A DNA stretch of 64,000 nt, taken from assembly GCA_017398595.1 (NCBI GenBank), contig JAFQFR010000015.1:1-64000 (forward strand), in the 5' to 3' direction. The stretch is from Clostridia bacterium (GTDB taxonomy: Bacteria; Bacillota; Clostridia; Oscillospirales; CAG-272). A program made the position numbers and the translations under genes. Positions 37,952-47,409 of this stretch are shown here, one piece after another; position 1 is the stretch's first letter, and every line of letters starts with the position of its first letter. Below the pieces are notes generated by a model. It was not told the origin of the DNA and did not search any database. It saw only the letters and a program-made list of their open reading frames with translations.

Positions 37952-39786
37952 ATGAAAAAAGCAGCTCAATTTCTGCTGATGTTGGCAGTAGCAATATGCA
38001 TTTGTATCGCCGCGCCCGAGGTCTATGCCGCCGAAGGAACCTGCGGTACCAATGTCCTCTGGACACTCGACGAAGACACCGGCGCCATGACCATATCCGG
38101 CAGCGGCGCCATGACCTCCTATACAGGCTGGAAAAACTACCGGGCACAGATCAAAACGCTGACCGTGGAAGACGGTGTAAGTGCTGTTTGCGACTATGCC
38201 TTCCACAACTGTGAGAATCTGACCGATGCAAAACTGGCAGACAGCGTCACAAGCATCGGCGACTATGCCTTTTACAACTGCGACCGGCTCCGGGATCTGC
38301 AGTTGCCCGCGGTCTGCGAACTGGATGCAGGCGCCTTTTACAGCTGTTCCGCTCTGACCGAAGTAACACTGCCGAAAGCATCTGTCATAAACGAAGAGGT
38401 ATTTGCCGCCTGCTCCGCACTGCAAAAGGTGACCATCCCGGAGGGATATGTATCCATATCGGACGGAGCCTTTGCATACTGTGAATCCCTGTCGGAGATC
38501 ACCATTCCCGAAAGCGTGCAGGATTTGGAGATGTTTGCATTCCACCGTTGCTCGAATCTTACGCGTATCCATGTGCTCGGAGATCTGGAAACGCTGACCG
38601 ATGATGACGGCGGTGCAACGCTTACACAGCTGGTAGGCATCTATTTTTACGGCAACGCTCCCGCTTCGATCATTACTATCATTCTACAAACACCTTTGTA
38701 GACGGTACGGTCACCGACTACTATTGGGACCTGTCTCCCTACCAGGCGTTGGGCAATAAACTGCATATGGCGCGCAATATCGTGGGACTGGAATCGGACG
38801 GGCTGAGCTGGACGCTGAACATCAAGCTTGCCACCTATACGGTCTCAAACGTCACCATACAGGCAACTTCCTCGCGGGACGTGACCGAGGTCACCGTGCC
38901 GAACACGATCGCCTCCTATCCCGTATCCGCCGTCTCTTTCAGAAATAACTCTACGCTGAAAAAGGTGCGGTATCAGCGCCCCGCGGTCACAGACAACGCC
39001 TTTTACCAATGCACTGCCCTCGAGGAAGTCATTTTAGAGGAAGGCGTTACCTCTATCCGTGACCATGCATTTTATGGCTGCACCTCCCTCAAAAAAGTAC
39101 ATCTCCCCGACACATTGACCGATATTCGCCAAATTATATTTTTGAACTGTTCCTCGCTGCAATCCGCGATCATCCCGCGTGCCGTAACGGATATCGAAAG
39201 CTATATGTTCTTCGGCTGCACCGCCCTGCGCTGGCTGTACATCGACGGCAACTATAACGCGAACAGCTACGAATTTTCAGATTGCAACAGTCTGGAATGG
39301 ATCCGCTTCTCCGACTTGGTCACCGAAATGCACAGCTGCGGTCTCAGAAACTGCACCGCAAAGACAATCATCTTCGCGGGCGAGCTGCCGACCTGCACCG
39401 ATACTGAGGAAACATTGACATGCTTCGGCAGTGCGGAAACGGTCTATTACCCCGCCGACAGTGCAAGCTGGGCTAAACTTGCCGCTGAGTGGGACTCCGA
39501 GGACTGCGAACTCAAACCCTATCGCACGGGATTCAGCGTGGACGAACGCACCACGACCCGCCTGCAAGGCACCTATGTCCCCGAGACGCACCCCGAGGAT
39601 CCCGCCCTTGTTGTGATCGCGGCATATACCGCCGACGGCAAGCTGGCAGCGGTCGATTGCTTACAGTATGATCCCGACAAAGTGCCCGTCTACTCCGTAG
39701 AAATGCGCGGTATCTTCCACGGCGAACTGCAGTACAAAGTATTCTGGCTGTTGCAAGACAGTTACCTTCCCCGCATTGCCGCATAA
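37952..39786 (+). pseudogene. Secreted BspA-type leucine-rich-repeat protein, frameshifted
   Basis: The gene starts with a signal peptide (MKKAAQFLLMLAVAICICIA, cut near VYAAEG), then WTLDEDTGAMTISGSGAM and LRR_5 repeats such as VTSIGDYAFYNCDRL and VTSIRDHAFYGCTSLKK. The frame breaks near 38670: the first part stops at 38701, while the other frame reads HYYHSTNTFVDGTVTDYYWD and continues open to 39786 with more repeats and a C-terminal beta-rich part. A single-base loss restores one ~610-residue protein. BspA-like repeats bind host or matrix proteins in other species. Confidence 0.8.
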
Positions 39787-39798
39787 ATCCAAAAATTT

Positions 39799-39834
39799 AC
39801 AGTAGGAATGCTTCGGCATTCCTGCTGTTTTTTG
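39799..39834 (+). terminator. Terminator after the leucine-rich-repeat gene
   Basis: ACAGTAGGAATGC-TTCG-GCATTCCTGCTGT followed by TTTTTT lies 13 bases after the stop. Confidence 0.9.
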
Positions 39835-39866
39835 TTGTATCCCTGCCGAAAAAACTGCCTATCCTA

Positions 39867-39895
39867 TTGACACACATGCGAAAACGTGATAATAT
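39867..39895 (+). promoter_or_regulatory. Promoter of the hemolysin III gene
   Basis: TTGACA (39867-39872), 17 bases, TAATAT (39890-39895), 28 bases before the start codon. Confidence 0.75.
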
Positions 39896-39923
39896 AGTTT
39901 TTAAAACCATATGAGGTGATTGC

Positions 39924-40571
39924 ATGAGCAAAATCATAAAAAAAAAGCGCTACACGGTGGGCGAGGAGATCTTCAGCGCAGTGTCACACGGGATCGGCGC
40001 GGGACTGTCGGTGGCGGCGCTCGTCACGATGATCGTGCGGGCAGCACGCAGCGGCGACGGATACGCCATCATCGCGGCGGCGATCTTCGGCGCGGCACTG
40101 GTGATCCTCTACACCATGTCCACGCTGTATCACGCGCTCACGCCCGTGGGGGCGAAAAAGATCTTTCGCATTTTCGACCATGCCACGATCTTTCTGCTGA
40201 TCGCGGGCACATACACGCCCTATTTGCTCGTGACCATGCGCGGAACGGTCGGATGGATCCTGTTCTGCATTCTGTGGGCACTCACGGCGATCGGCATCGT
40301 ATTCGACGCGATCATGCTCGAACGCTTTCACAAGATCGAAATGGTACTGTATGTTGCGATGGGATGGTGCATCGTGGTCGCGAGCAAGACCCTGGTCGCA
40401 AGCCTTGCGCCGGGCGGACTGATCCTGCTGCTCGCGGGCGGCGTACTGTATACCCTCGGCATCATTTTCTATTCACGCAAAAAGATCCGCTATATGCATT
40501 CGATCTGGCATCTCTTTGTCCTCGCCGGCTCGATCCTGCACTATTTCTCGGTGTATCTGTATGTATTATAG
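39924..40571 (+). CDS. Hemolysin III (YqfA/PAQR) family membrane protein
   Basis: The 215-residue protein has seven predicted helices and the family motifs EEIFSAVSHGIGAGLS, STLYHAL, RIFDHATIFLLIAGTYTPY and a C-terminal HSIWHLFVLAGSILHY. The conserved His, Asp and Ser residues that bind zinc in the related PAQR receptors are present. The bacterial function is unclear and the name does not prove haemolysis. AGGTGATTGC precedes the ATG. Single gene with its own promoter and terminator. Confidence 0.93.
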   Translation: MSKIIKKKRYTVGEEIFSAVSHGIGAGLSVAALVTMIVRAARSGDGYAIIAAAIFGAALVILYTMSTLYHALTPVGAKKIFRIFDHATIFLLIAGTYTPYLLVTMRGTVGWILFCILWALTAIGIVFDAIMLERFHKIEMVLYVAMGWCIVVASKTLVASLAPGGLILLLAGGVLYTLGIIFYSRKKIRYMHSIWHLFVLAGSILHYFSVYLYVL

Positions 40572-40587
40572 AAACTGTCGAAAAAAC

Positions 40588-40623
40588 ACAGCAGCCGCAA
40601 CTTTTTCCGTTGCGGCTGCTGTT
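40588..40623. terminator. Bidirectional terminator
   Basis: ACAGCAGCCGCAA, a 9-base loop and TTGCGGCTGCTGT sit between the convergent hemolysin III and capA-like genes, with T-rich flanks. Confidence 0.85.
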
Positions 40624-40627
40624 TCAT

Positions 40628-41827
40628 TTATTGCTTTTCCGTGACGATGCCATCGGCTAAGATCGATGCGGTGGCGGACTGATTCAGTCTTTCCAGGATC
40701 GCCGCACGGCTTTCCGCAGAGGCGGAGCGAGTCATACCGTCGCTGTTTTCACAGGGGATCAGCTCGATCGACTTGACCTCGCCGCTGCTTGCCAGCGTAA
40801 CTTTTACGAGCGCGCTCTCGGTCTGCTGCAGATTGCTCCACAAGTTGCCGATGCTGTAAAAGATCGGCTTACCGTTATAATATTCCACGGTTTGCAGCGT
40901 GTGTGTATGCGAACCGATGACGATGTCGGCACCCGCGTCGATCAGCGCGCGTGCGCCGTCGATCTGCTCCTGCTCGAGCACCAGCGAGTTTTCGGTGCCC
41001 CAATGCACATAGGCGACCACAAAATCCGAGTTTTCCGCCGCCTGACGGATCACCTCGGTATATGCGTCGAGCGTGTACATCTTCATCACACCCGAGCTGT
41101 TCTCCGTCGCCTCGGGCGTATTGACGTATTTTTCCGAACGCATCGCCGCGGTATACGCGATGCGCACACAGTTCACCGTGCCGTAACGCACGCGGGATGC
41201 CTCGGTGATGTTCTCCCCCGCGCCGACATGGATAATCCCGGCGTTATCGAGCGCCGAAAGCGTATCGGTAAGCCCTGCTGCGCCGTAATCATAGACATGA
41301 TTGTTCGCCAGCGAAACGATGTCCGCGCCCATTTGCTTTAAGACCGAAACATTTTCCGCATCGGTGCGGAACGTATAGCGCTTATTCTCCGGCTGCGTAC
41401 TGTCGGTAAAGGCAAACACATTACCAAGCATAAAGATGTTTGCATTTTGCATTTCGGTCAGCAGGGCGGCATCTATGCAGGCGTAAAGATCTCTTTGGGC
41501 AGCCGCATATGCCGACCACGAGCCGTAGTCTGCATCCAGATTGACATCGCCGCCGAACAGCAGCACTGTGTCGGGGTATTCGATCTCGACAGGTGCGCTT
41601 TGCGTCTCGGCAGTGCTCACCTCCGACGTTTCGACAGGGGCAGTTGTCTCGACAAGGTCAGTCGTCTCGATCGGTTCGGGCGGATCGGTCACCGTATCGG
41701 TCACCGTAGGCTGCCCGAAAGTGTCGCGCACTTTTGCTTCTCTGTATTCTGCGCCCGAAAACTGCCACGCTGCCAAAAGCAGCAGGAGCATACCGAGCAC
41801 CAGGAGTGCGGAAAGCAATTTTTTCAT
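40628..41827 (-). CDS. CapA-family (PgsA-like) extracytoplasmic protein
   Basis: The 399-residue protein has an N-terminal membrane anchor (residues 1-20), a ~60-residue Thr/Glu-rich spacer (VETTAPVETSEV) and a CapA calcineurin-like domain: LLFGGDVNLD, ADIVSLANNHVYDYG, VVAYVHWGTEN and VIGSHTHTLQ. The family takes part in poly-gamma-glutamate synthesis or release in Bacillus, but most clostridial copies lack PgsBC and have no proven role; none is adjacent here. The spacer resembles those in the FKBP lipoprotein and the beta-lactamase-like protein of this window. Confidence 0.9.
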   Translation of the reverse strand: MKKLLSALLVLGMLLLLLAAWQFSGAEYREAKVRDTFGQPTVTDTVTDPPEPIETTDLVETTAPVETSEVSTAETQSAPVEIEYPDTVLLFGGDVNLDADYGSWSAYAAAQRDLYACIDAALLTEMQNANIFMLGNVFAFTDSTQPENKRYTFRTDAENVSVLKQMGADIVSLANNHVYDYGAAGLTDTLSALDNAGIIHVGAGENITEASRVRYGTVNCVRIAYTAAMRSEKYVNTPEATENSSGVMKMYTLDAYTEVIRQAAENSDFVVAYVHWGTENSLVLEQEQIDGARALIDAGADIVIGSHTHTLQTVEYYNGKPIFYSIGNLWSNLQQTESALVKVTLASSGEVKSIELIPCENSDGMTRSASAESRAAILERLNQSATASILADGIVTEKQ

Positions 41828-41853
41828 CGTCCGTTTTTCCTTTTATTTATTTT

Positions 41854-42100
41854 AGATTGCAATGATGCCCATCATCGTGCCGCGCTTCTCTCCCATACGC
41901 CGGTGCGAACCGCGACTCCGACGGTCCGTGCAGGATCACTTGGGGTGCAGTCGCGGCTTGTCTCCGCCTCATCGGCTATGCGCCGATGGTTTTGGTAAAA
42001 CACGGCGGATACTTCGGCATACTGCGCTTTGCTTTTCTGTCCTCAGATTGCAATGATGCCCATCATCGTGCCGCGCTTCTCTCCCATTCTCCGGTGCGAA
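41854..42100. repeat. 56-bp direct repeat duplicating the 3' end of the laccase-domain gene
   Basis: Bases 41854-41909 and 42045-42100 match at 54 of 56 positions. The second copy is the live 3' end of the pgeF gene (MGEKRGTMMGIIAI and stop), and the first is an orphan duplicate 191 bases away. The stretch in between holds no recognised gene. The gap 41828-42042 contains nothing else. Confidence 0.85.
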
Positions 42101-42849
42101 TAAAAGAGCTCGCTGTCCGCATAGGTACACTCCCTCGAAAGGTCGATGTGCTCCTCGCGAAGTCCCGCCTGCATGAGCAACGTTTTGTTGACGGCGCCCA
42201 GCCCGCAGAGGAATTTGCCTTCGTTTTCGGACGGACGCAGATGTGCAAAGGTCAGCGAGTCTTCGCCAACGGCGGCAAGCACCTGCTTTGCGACCTCTTC
42301 GCCCACCTCGTAGTTTGCCATCGAAATGTGCGGACCGATCGCCGCGCGAATGTCCTCGGCGGACGCGCCGAGATAGCACATCTTCTGCACCGTCTTGCCG
42401 ACGATGTTGCCCACCGTGCCGCGCCATCCCGCATGCACCGCGGCAATGACGCCCGCACCGGGATCGGCAAGCAGGATCGGCACGCAGTCAGCCACTCTGA
42501 CACCGAGTGCCGTGCCCGTCGAGCAGCTCACAAGCGCATCGCCCTCGAACGTGGCGGGGGTATAGATGCCGTGACCGCCCATCTCGCGATCCACAACGAT
42601 TACATTCGTCGAATGGATCTGCGGCATGATGACCAGCGTCTCGGGATCGACATCGACCGCCTCGCAGAAGCGCTCAATGTTCTTCTTCACGATGATATCC
42701 GGGTCGCCGCGGTAAAATCCGAGATTGAGCGACTTTGTATGCGCCTGCTTCGACATGCCGCCGAGGCGGGTGGAAAAGCCGTGCCGCACGGGGTACATCC
42801 CCTCGGAATAAAAATAAGTTACGCCATTATAGTCTGTGCGTTTCTGCAT
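42043..42849 (-). CDS. pgeF: Laccase-domain protein PgeF (peptidoglycan editing factor/polyphenol oxidase family)
   Basis: The 268-residue protein belongs to the YlmD/YfiH family, now assigned to peptidoglycan editing or purine nucleoside cleavage. Metal-site motifs are MPQIHSTNVIVVD, VADCVPILL, VIAAVHAGWRGT and AIGPHIS. The start at MQKRTDYNGVTYF has GAGGAAAAC upstream. The usual neighbours (ftsZ/ylm cluster) are not adjacent. Its 3' end is duplicated downstream. Confidence 0.9.
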   Translation of the reverse strand: MQKRTDYNGVTYFYSEGMYPVRHGFSTRLGGMSKQAHTKSLNLGFYRGDPDIIVKKNIERFCEAVDVDPETLVIMPQIHSTNVIVVDREMGGHGIYTPATFEGDALVSCSTGTALGVRVADCVPILLADPGAGVIAAVHAGWRGTVGNIVGKTVQKMCYLGASAEDIRAAIGPHISMANYEVGEEVAKQVLAAVGEDSLTFAHLRPSENEGKFLCGLGAVNKTLLMQAGLREEHIDLSRECTYADSELFYSHRRMGEKRGTMMGIIAI

Positions 42850-42941
42850 GATAGTTCGTTTTCCTCTTTGTGAAAATTGGAATAGGGGGAGTTTGCTCGC
42901 GAAAACGTGCAAACCACAGTGAAATTTTGCTGCGGCGATGA

Positions 42942-43133
42942 ATGATTTGCACGCAGTGCGTGCATGATTTGATGCTATGCATCATGATTTGACGGCGACG
43001 CCGTCATGATTTGAATTGCCCTTAATGCGCCGCAGCGCAAATCATGGAGCAAAGCGAGAAATCATGAACATGTAGTGTTCAAATCATGCCCTGTCAGGGG
43101 CAATTCATGCAGGTTGCCCTACAGGCAACCTGC
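42942..43133 (-). repeat. Multi-hairpin element with ATGATTTG/CAAATCAT tags, copy 1
   Basis: Hairpins GCACGC-AGT-GCGTGC, GATGC-TAT-GCATC and GACGGC-GAC-GCCGTC are separated by ATGATTTG. A centre with AATTGCCC and GCGC-CGCA-GCGC follows, then hairpins separated by CAAATCATG (GAACA-TGTAG-TGTTC, CCCTG-TC-AGGGG), and a final 10-bp stem GCAGGTTGCC/GGCAACCTGC. AATTGCCC can pair with GGGGCAATT near the end. It is the same element, inverted, as 50373-50559, unit by unit. It fills the pgeF-truB gap. Confidence 0.88.
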
Positions 43134-43135
43134 TT

Positions 43136-44047
43136 TTACAAAGCAAACAATTTCACCATTTTGATCGCGCTGCCCTTTTCATACTCGCGCACCTCGCCGA
43201 CGGCGAAAAAGCCGCTCTCATCCAAGAGGCGCACGCGCGTGCCGACGGGCAGCTTCGTGCCGATCTTTTTCTGGTACACCTCGCAGCCGTTGCGGCAGAG
43301 ACGTGCGAAAAAGGGCGTAAGACGCACCGCCGTAAGGTCGGTAAACGCACTCTCGATCGGCAGCAGTAGCGCCGCACGCTCGGACGGCTCCATTGCCTCC
43401 AGCTCCGCAAGCGTATGTGCCGCCGCAAGGTCGAACGCGCCGCTCACCGTGCGTCTGAGCGAGGACATCACCGCACCGCAGCCGAGCGTTTCCCCGAGCT
43501 CGGTGATGACCGTGCGGACATAGGTGCCCTTGGAGACCGCGAGCAAAAGGCGGTATTCGGTGTCCGAAATCTTCGCCGCCGCGGCGGAATAGATCTCGAT
43601 GGGACGCGGCGCGACCTCTACGGTCTCGCCCGCGCGCTGGTAGTCCACCAGTTTTTTGCCGTTCACCTTGATCGCCGAGGTCATCGGCGGGGTCTGCATC
43701 CGCTTGCCGACCATGGCAGCCACAGCAGCGAGCACTGCCGACTCGTCGGGAATGGTTGCGCCCGTTTCGCGCACTTCGCCGTCGGTATCGCCCGTTTCGC
43801 TGACCTTACCGAGCGTGAACGTCGCCTCGTAGGCTTTATCATGCTCGGAGAGATATTCGGATGCCTTGACTGCTCTGCCGCAGAGGATGGGCAGAACACC
43901 GGTCGCCATGGGATCCAGCGTCCCTGTGTGTCCGATCTGCCGCGTATCAAAGAGCTTGCGCATTTTACTGACGGCATCGTGCGAGGTAAAGCCGCTCGGC
44001 TTATCCAGCACCAAAATGCCGCAGAGATCGGTCGGTTTACTGCGCAT
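43136..44047 (-). CDS. truB: tRNA pseudouridine-55 synthase
   Basis: The 303-residue enzyme isomerises U55 in the T loop of tRNAs. It has GILVLDKPSGFTSHDAV, the catalytic-Asp motif GHTGTLDPMATGVLPIL, KAYEATFTLG, and YVRTVITELGETLGCGA. Length is normal, with a C-terminal PUA-like segment. It starts 11 bases before the aspS stop, so the two are translationally coupled. The multi-hairpin element follows three bases after its stop. Confidence 0.97.
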   Translation of the reverse strand: MRSKPTDLCGILVLDKPSGFTSHDAVSKMRKLFDTRQIGHTGTLDPMATGVLPILCGRAVKASEYLSEHDKAYEATFTLGKVSETGDTDGEVRETGATIPDESAVLAAVAAMVGKRMQTPPMTSAIKVNGKKLVDYQRAGETVEVAPRPIEIYSAAAAKISDTEYRLLLAVSKGTYVRTVITELGETLGCGAVMSSLRRTVSGAFDLAAAHTLAELEAMEPSERAALLLPIESAFTDLTAVRLTPFFARLCRNGCEVYQKKIGTKLPVGTRVRLLDESGFFAVGEVREYEKGSAIKMVKLFAL

Positions 44048-45836
44048 CGTCCTCGGTCTTGGTCACGGCGAGGCAGAGCTCGTCGAGCGCCTTGGGATCC
44101 GGCAGACCGGGCGCCTTGCTCATCAGCTCGGATGCGTTCTGTACCTTCGGGAAAGCGATAACATCGCGGATGTCCTCAAGGCCGAGCAGCAGCGTGACCA
44201 GACGGTCGAGACCGAATGCCATACCGCCGTGCGGGGGTACGCCGTACTTGAAGGCTTCTACGAGGTAGCCGAACTTCTCCTGTGCATCCTCGTCCGAAAT
44301 GCCGAGCGCACGGAACATGCGGCTCTGGATCTCGGCGTCATGGATACGGATGGAGCCACCACCGAGCTCGGTGCCGTTAAGCACGATGTCATACGCGATG
44401 GCGCGGCAGTTTGCGGGGTCGCTCTCGATCTTGTCGAGGTCGTCGGGGTTCGGCATAGTGAAAGGATGATGCTTTGCGCAGTAGCGGTTCTCCTCCTCGG
44501 AGTACTCGAACAACGGGAAGTCGGTCACCCACATAAATTTGAAGTCGCGGGGATCCAGCAGGTTCAGCTTCTTTGCACAGTGTACGCGGAGCGCGCCCAG
44601 CGTGTCAAATACAACGCTGTCCTTGTCTGCGCAGACGAGGATCAGGTCGCCGTCGCACAGCTCCATGCGCTCTGCGATCGCAGCATTCTCCTCGGCACTG
44701 AGGAACTTTGCAAACGAGGAAGAAACCTCGCCGTTTGCCATCTTCGTCCATGCAAGTCCCTTTGCGCGGTAGGATTTTGCGAACTCGGCGAGTGCGTCGA
44801 TCTCCTTGCGGGAGAAGGATGCGCCGCCCTTGACGTTGATCGCGCGGACGCTGCCGCCGTTTGCGATCGCACCTGCAAATACCTTGAACTCGGTGTTTGC
44901 AACGATGTCGGAGAGATTTTTCAGCTCAAAGCCGAAGCGCAGGTCGGGCTTATCCGAGCCGAAACGCTCCATAGCTTCTTTATATTCCATGCGCAAAAAG
45001 GGCGTCTCGATGTCGATGTCAAGCATCTCTTTCCACAGCTTCTTGAGGAAACCTTCGGTCACGGCGATGACGTCATCCTGCTTTACAAAGGACATTTCCA
45101 CGTCGATCTGGGTAAACTCGGGCTGACGGTCTGCGCGCAGGTCCTCATCGCGGAAGCAGCGTGCGATCTGGAAATAGCGGTCAAAGCCGGCTACCATCAG
45201 AAGCTGCTTGTAGAGCTGGGGCGACTGGGGCAGCGCATAGAACTTGCCGGGGTGTACGCGGCTGGGTACGAGGTAGTCGCGCGCGCCTTCGGGCGATGGC
45301 TTGATGAGGTCGGGGGTCTCAATGTCGATAAAGCCGTTATCCGCATAGTAATCGCGCGCGATCTTGGAGATCTTGGAGCGCGCGATGATGTTGCCCTGCA
45401 GGTCGGGACGGCGCAGGTCGAGATAACGGTAGGTCAGACGCAGCTCGGGACGAACGTTGCTGTTCTCCTCGATCGCAAAGGGAGGGGTCTGTGCCGAAGC
45501 GAGGACGCGCAGCTCGCTGACAGCGACCTCGATCTCACCGGTGGGGAGATTCTTGTTGACGGCGCCCTCTCCGCGTGCGCGGATGGTGCCCTTTGCCAGA
45601 AGGACGTATTCACTTCTGACAGAGAATGCGGTGTTGAATACCTCGCGGTCGGTGTTCTCGTCAAATGCAAGCTGCAAAATGCCCGAGCGGTCGCGCAGGT
45701 CGATGAAAATGAGCGAGCCGAGGTCACGCTGACGCTGTGCCCAGCCCATCACGCAGACTTCTCTGCCGATGTCTTTTGCCGAAAATTCGGCGCAGCGCGC
45801 CGTGCGGTTGTCGTTTTGATTTAAAAGTTGTGCCAT
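44037..45836 (-). CDS. aspS: Aspartyl-tRNA synthetase (bacterial type)
   Basis: The 599-residue class II synthetase has an N-terminal OB fold (VCVMGWAQRQRDLGSLIFIDL), motif 2 RCFRDEDLRADRQPEFTQ, a GAD insertion of the bacterial form in the middle and motif 3 GLDRLVTLLLG near the C terminus. AAGGAGTTTTGAAATC precedes the ATG. truB overlaps its end. No T-box leader is visible in the 46-base gap upstream. Confidence 0.98.
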   Translation of the reverse strand: MAQLLNQNDNRTARCAEFSAKDIGREVCVMGWAQRQRDLGSLIFIDLRDRSGILQLAFDENTDREVFNTAFSVRSEYVLLAKGTIRARGEGAVNKNLPTGEIEVAVSELRVLASAQTPPFAIEENSNVRPELRLTYRYLDLRRPDLQGNIIARSKISKIARDYYADNGFIDIETPDLIKPSPEGARDYLVPSRVHPGKFYALPQSPQLYKQLLMVAGFDRYFQIARCFRDEDLRADRQPEFTQIDVEMSFVKQDDVIAVTEGFLKKLWKEMLDIDIETPFLRMEYKEAMERFGSDKPDLRFGFELKNLSDIVANTEFKVFAGAIANGGSVRAINVKGGASFSRKEIDALAEFAKSYRAKGLAWTKMANGEVSSSFAKFLSAEENAAIAERMELCDGDLILVCADKDSVVFDTLGALRVHCAKKLNLLDPRDFKFMWVTDFPLFEYSEEENRYCAKHHPFTMPNPDDLDKIESDPANCRAIAYDIVLNGTELGGGSIRIHDAEIQSRMFRALGISDEDAQEKFGYLVEAFKYGVPPHGGMAFGLDRLVTLLLGLEDIRDVIAFPKVQNASELMSKAPGLPDPKALDELCLAVTKTEDDAQ

Positions 45837-45882
45837 GATTTCAAAACTCCTTCTATTTTAAAAGTTCCTGTTTGATTTTATT

Positions 45883-47301
45883 TTATTCTGCGGAAAGTCT
45901 TTTCTCAATAATGGAAAGTGCCTTTTCGTAGAGCGTTTTGCGATTGTAATAGTTGATCGCCAGCCTGTCGTCCCCCTCGCGGAGCGTATCGGCAAGCAGG
46001 CCGTCAATGTCGCCGTAGCCGAACAGCGCGCTGAGGTCGCACGCCGCCGTGTCTGCAAGGAGCGAAAGGATCTTTTCGTCCTCGGCATTGCCCGCCGTGA
46101 CCTGCTGCCGCAGTACGGGTTCGATGTATCCGTAGGACAGAAATGCCATACGGCTGACCAGATATTCGATCTTGACAGGCTCTGCGGCGTTTTTCGGAAT
46201 GGCAAGCATCGTCGTGTGCGCAAGGTCGATATAGCTGTGATAGTCCTCTTCTGCCGTTTTCTTCGGCAGCGGAAGAATGCCGATGTTCGTGATGGTCTCA
46301 CGAATACTGTGGATCTCCGAGAGCTTATGTACCGAGAAGAGCGCCGCCCCCTCGCTGAACGCATACGCATTTTCAACGGTGGTCTCATCCTCTGTGAGCG
46401 TTTTTACGGCAGCAAGGCACTCGCGCAGTGCAGACAGCGATACGATCGACAAAGTATCTGCATCGGTGGTTACGAAATTGCCGCCCGCACCGAAATAGAG
46501 CGGGAAAATATCCGCACTGTCGTAGCTGAACCCGTAAAACGCGCCGTCTCCGTACGCTTCGGCGAGCAGCCTTTGCTCCTCGGTGGGGACAACATAGGCA
46601 GCACGGCTTGCCGCCAGCAGCGTCTCCACGGTGAAATCCCCCGCCAGCGCCAGCGAAGCGAGCGTCTGCCCGTCCGCAAACGGCAAATCCACGGTTTCTG
46701 CAAGCGAGCGGTTGTATACGATCACGGCAGCATTCGAGCGTGCGTCCGCCGCCGACGAGGAGATCAGGTACTTGCCGCCGTAGATGGAGAGCTCGTCCAT
46801 AATATCGCCGTCAAACCACGCCTTTTCGCCGCGGATATAGGCGCTGTCCGACACATCCGCAAGATACCCCGCGGAAAGCAGAACCGAAAGCGAACCGGCG
46901 GCATCCGCCGCATACAGATTATACCGATTTTCGCCCGAAAGGATGTCCTCTTTGGCGGTCTTTACAAAATCATCGGTAACGGTCACGAGCAGTGCCGCTC
47001 CCGTTTCTACCGAAAGATGCTCATTTCGTTTGGCAGCGTTTGCGGACAGGGTAGTCGTGGTGCTGCTTTCGGCAGCAAAGGTCTCGGAAGCTTCCCTGTC
47101 GCAAAGGATGTGCAGCGCAAATCCCTCCACGTCCTCCACCACCCGCTCGGGCGGTAAAACGGACGCAAGCGCTTCGCGCTGCAGGCGGTTGTCCTCTTCC
47201 GTATCCGCATCGCGATCCGCGGTGAGCAAAAACGGCAGCGTGCCGAGCATGATCGCGCCAAGCATCAGACATACCAGTATGATTACGCCTTTTTTGGTAA
47301 T
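45883..47301 (-). CDS. Membrane-anchored extracellular-solute-binding-like protein, probable ATT start
   Basis: The product (about 473 residues) begins with a basic TKKG stretch and one membrane helix (VIILVCLMLGAIMLGTLPFL), then a large exported domain with the layout of ABC substrate-binding proteins (FGAGGNFVTTDADTL, FSEGAALFSVHKLSEI, IGILPLPK), perhaps for sugars. No ABC permease is adjacent. No ATG exists before the helix. AAAGGGGG lies eight bases before ATT at 47301, which I take as a rare start. A TTG at 47361 is in frame but lies inside a hairpin repeat. A start-codon change or gene decay is the alternative. Confidence 0.7.
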   Translation of the reverse strand: MTKKGVIILVCLMLGAIMLGTLPFLLTADRDADTEEDNRLQREALASVLPPERVVEDVEGFALHILCDREASETFAAESSTTTTLSANAAKRNEHLSVETGAALLVTVTDDFVKTAKEDILSGENRYNLYAADAAGSLSVLLSAGYLADVSDSAYIRGEKAWFDGDIMDELSIYGGKYLISSSAADARSNAAVIVYNRSLAETVDLPFADGQTLASLALAGDFTVETLLAASRAAYVVPTEEQRLLAEAYGDGAFYGFSYDSADIFPLYFGAGGNFVTTDADTLSIVSLSALRECLAAVKTLTEDETTVENAYAFSEGAALFSVHKLSEIHSIRETITNIGILPLPKKTAEEDYHSYIDLAHTTMLAIPKNAAEPVKIEYLVSRMAFLSYGYIEPVLRQQVTAGNAEDEKILSLLADTAACDLSALFGYGDIDGLLADTLREGDDRLAINYYNRKTLYEKALSIIEKRLSAE

Positions 47302-47322
47302 ACGGACAACCCCCTTTCCGGT

Positions 47323-47409
47323 AAATTCGCCTGCGGCGAGTGAAATTTGCGCCTCGCGCAAGTGAAATCCGCACCTGCGGTGCGGGCGAAATCCACGCCC
47401 TCGCGTGGG
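47323..47409 (+). repeat. Half copy of the multi-hairpin element with GTGAAAT tags
   Basis: AAATTCGCC-TGC-GGCGA is followed by GTGAAAT, TTGCGC-CTC-GCGCAA, GTGAAAT, CCGCAC-CTGC-GGTGCGG, GCGAAAT and CCACGC-CCTC-GCGTGG. This is the left half of the architecture at 30947 and 50373 with another tag. The inverted-tag half is missing. It abuts the 5' end of the binding-protein-like gene. Confidence 0.65.

Noticed and set aside
42942..43133. CRISPR-like array (short repeats with variable spacers)
   Set aside because: The constant tag is only eight bases and is inverted halfway, the variable parts are self-complementary hairpins, and no cas genes are present.
45837..45882. T-box leader before aspS
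   Set aside because: The gap is only 46 bases with no T-box core sequence.
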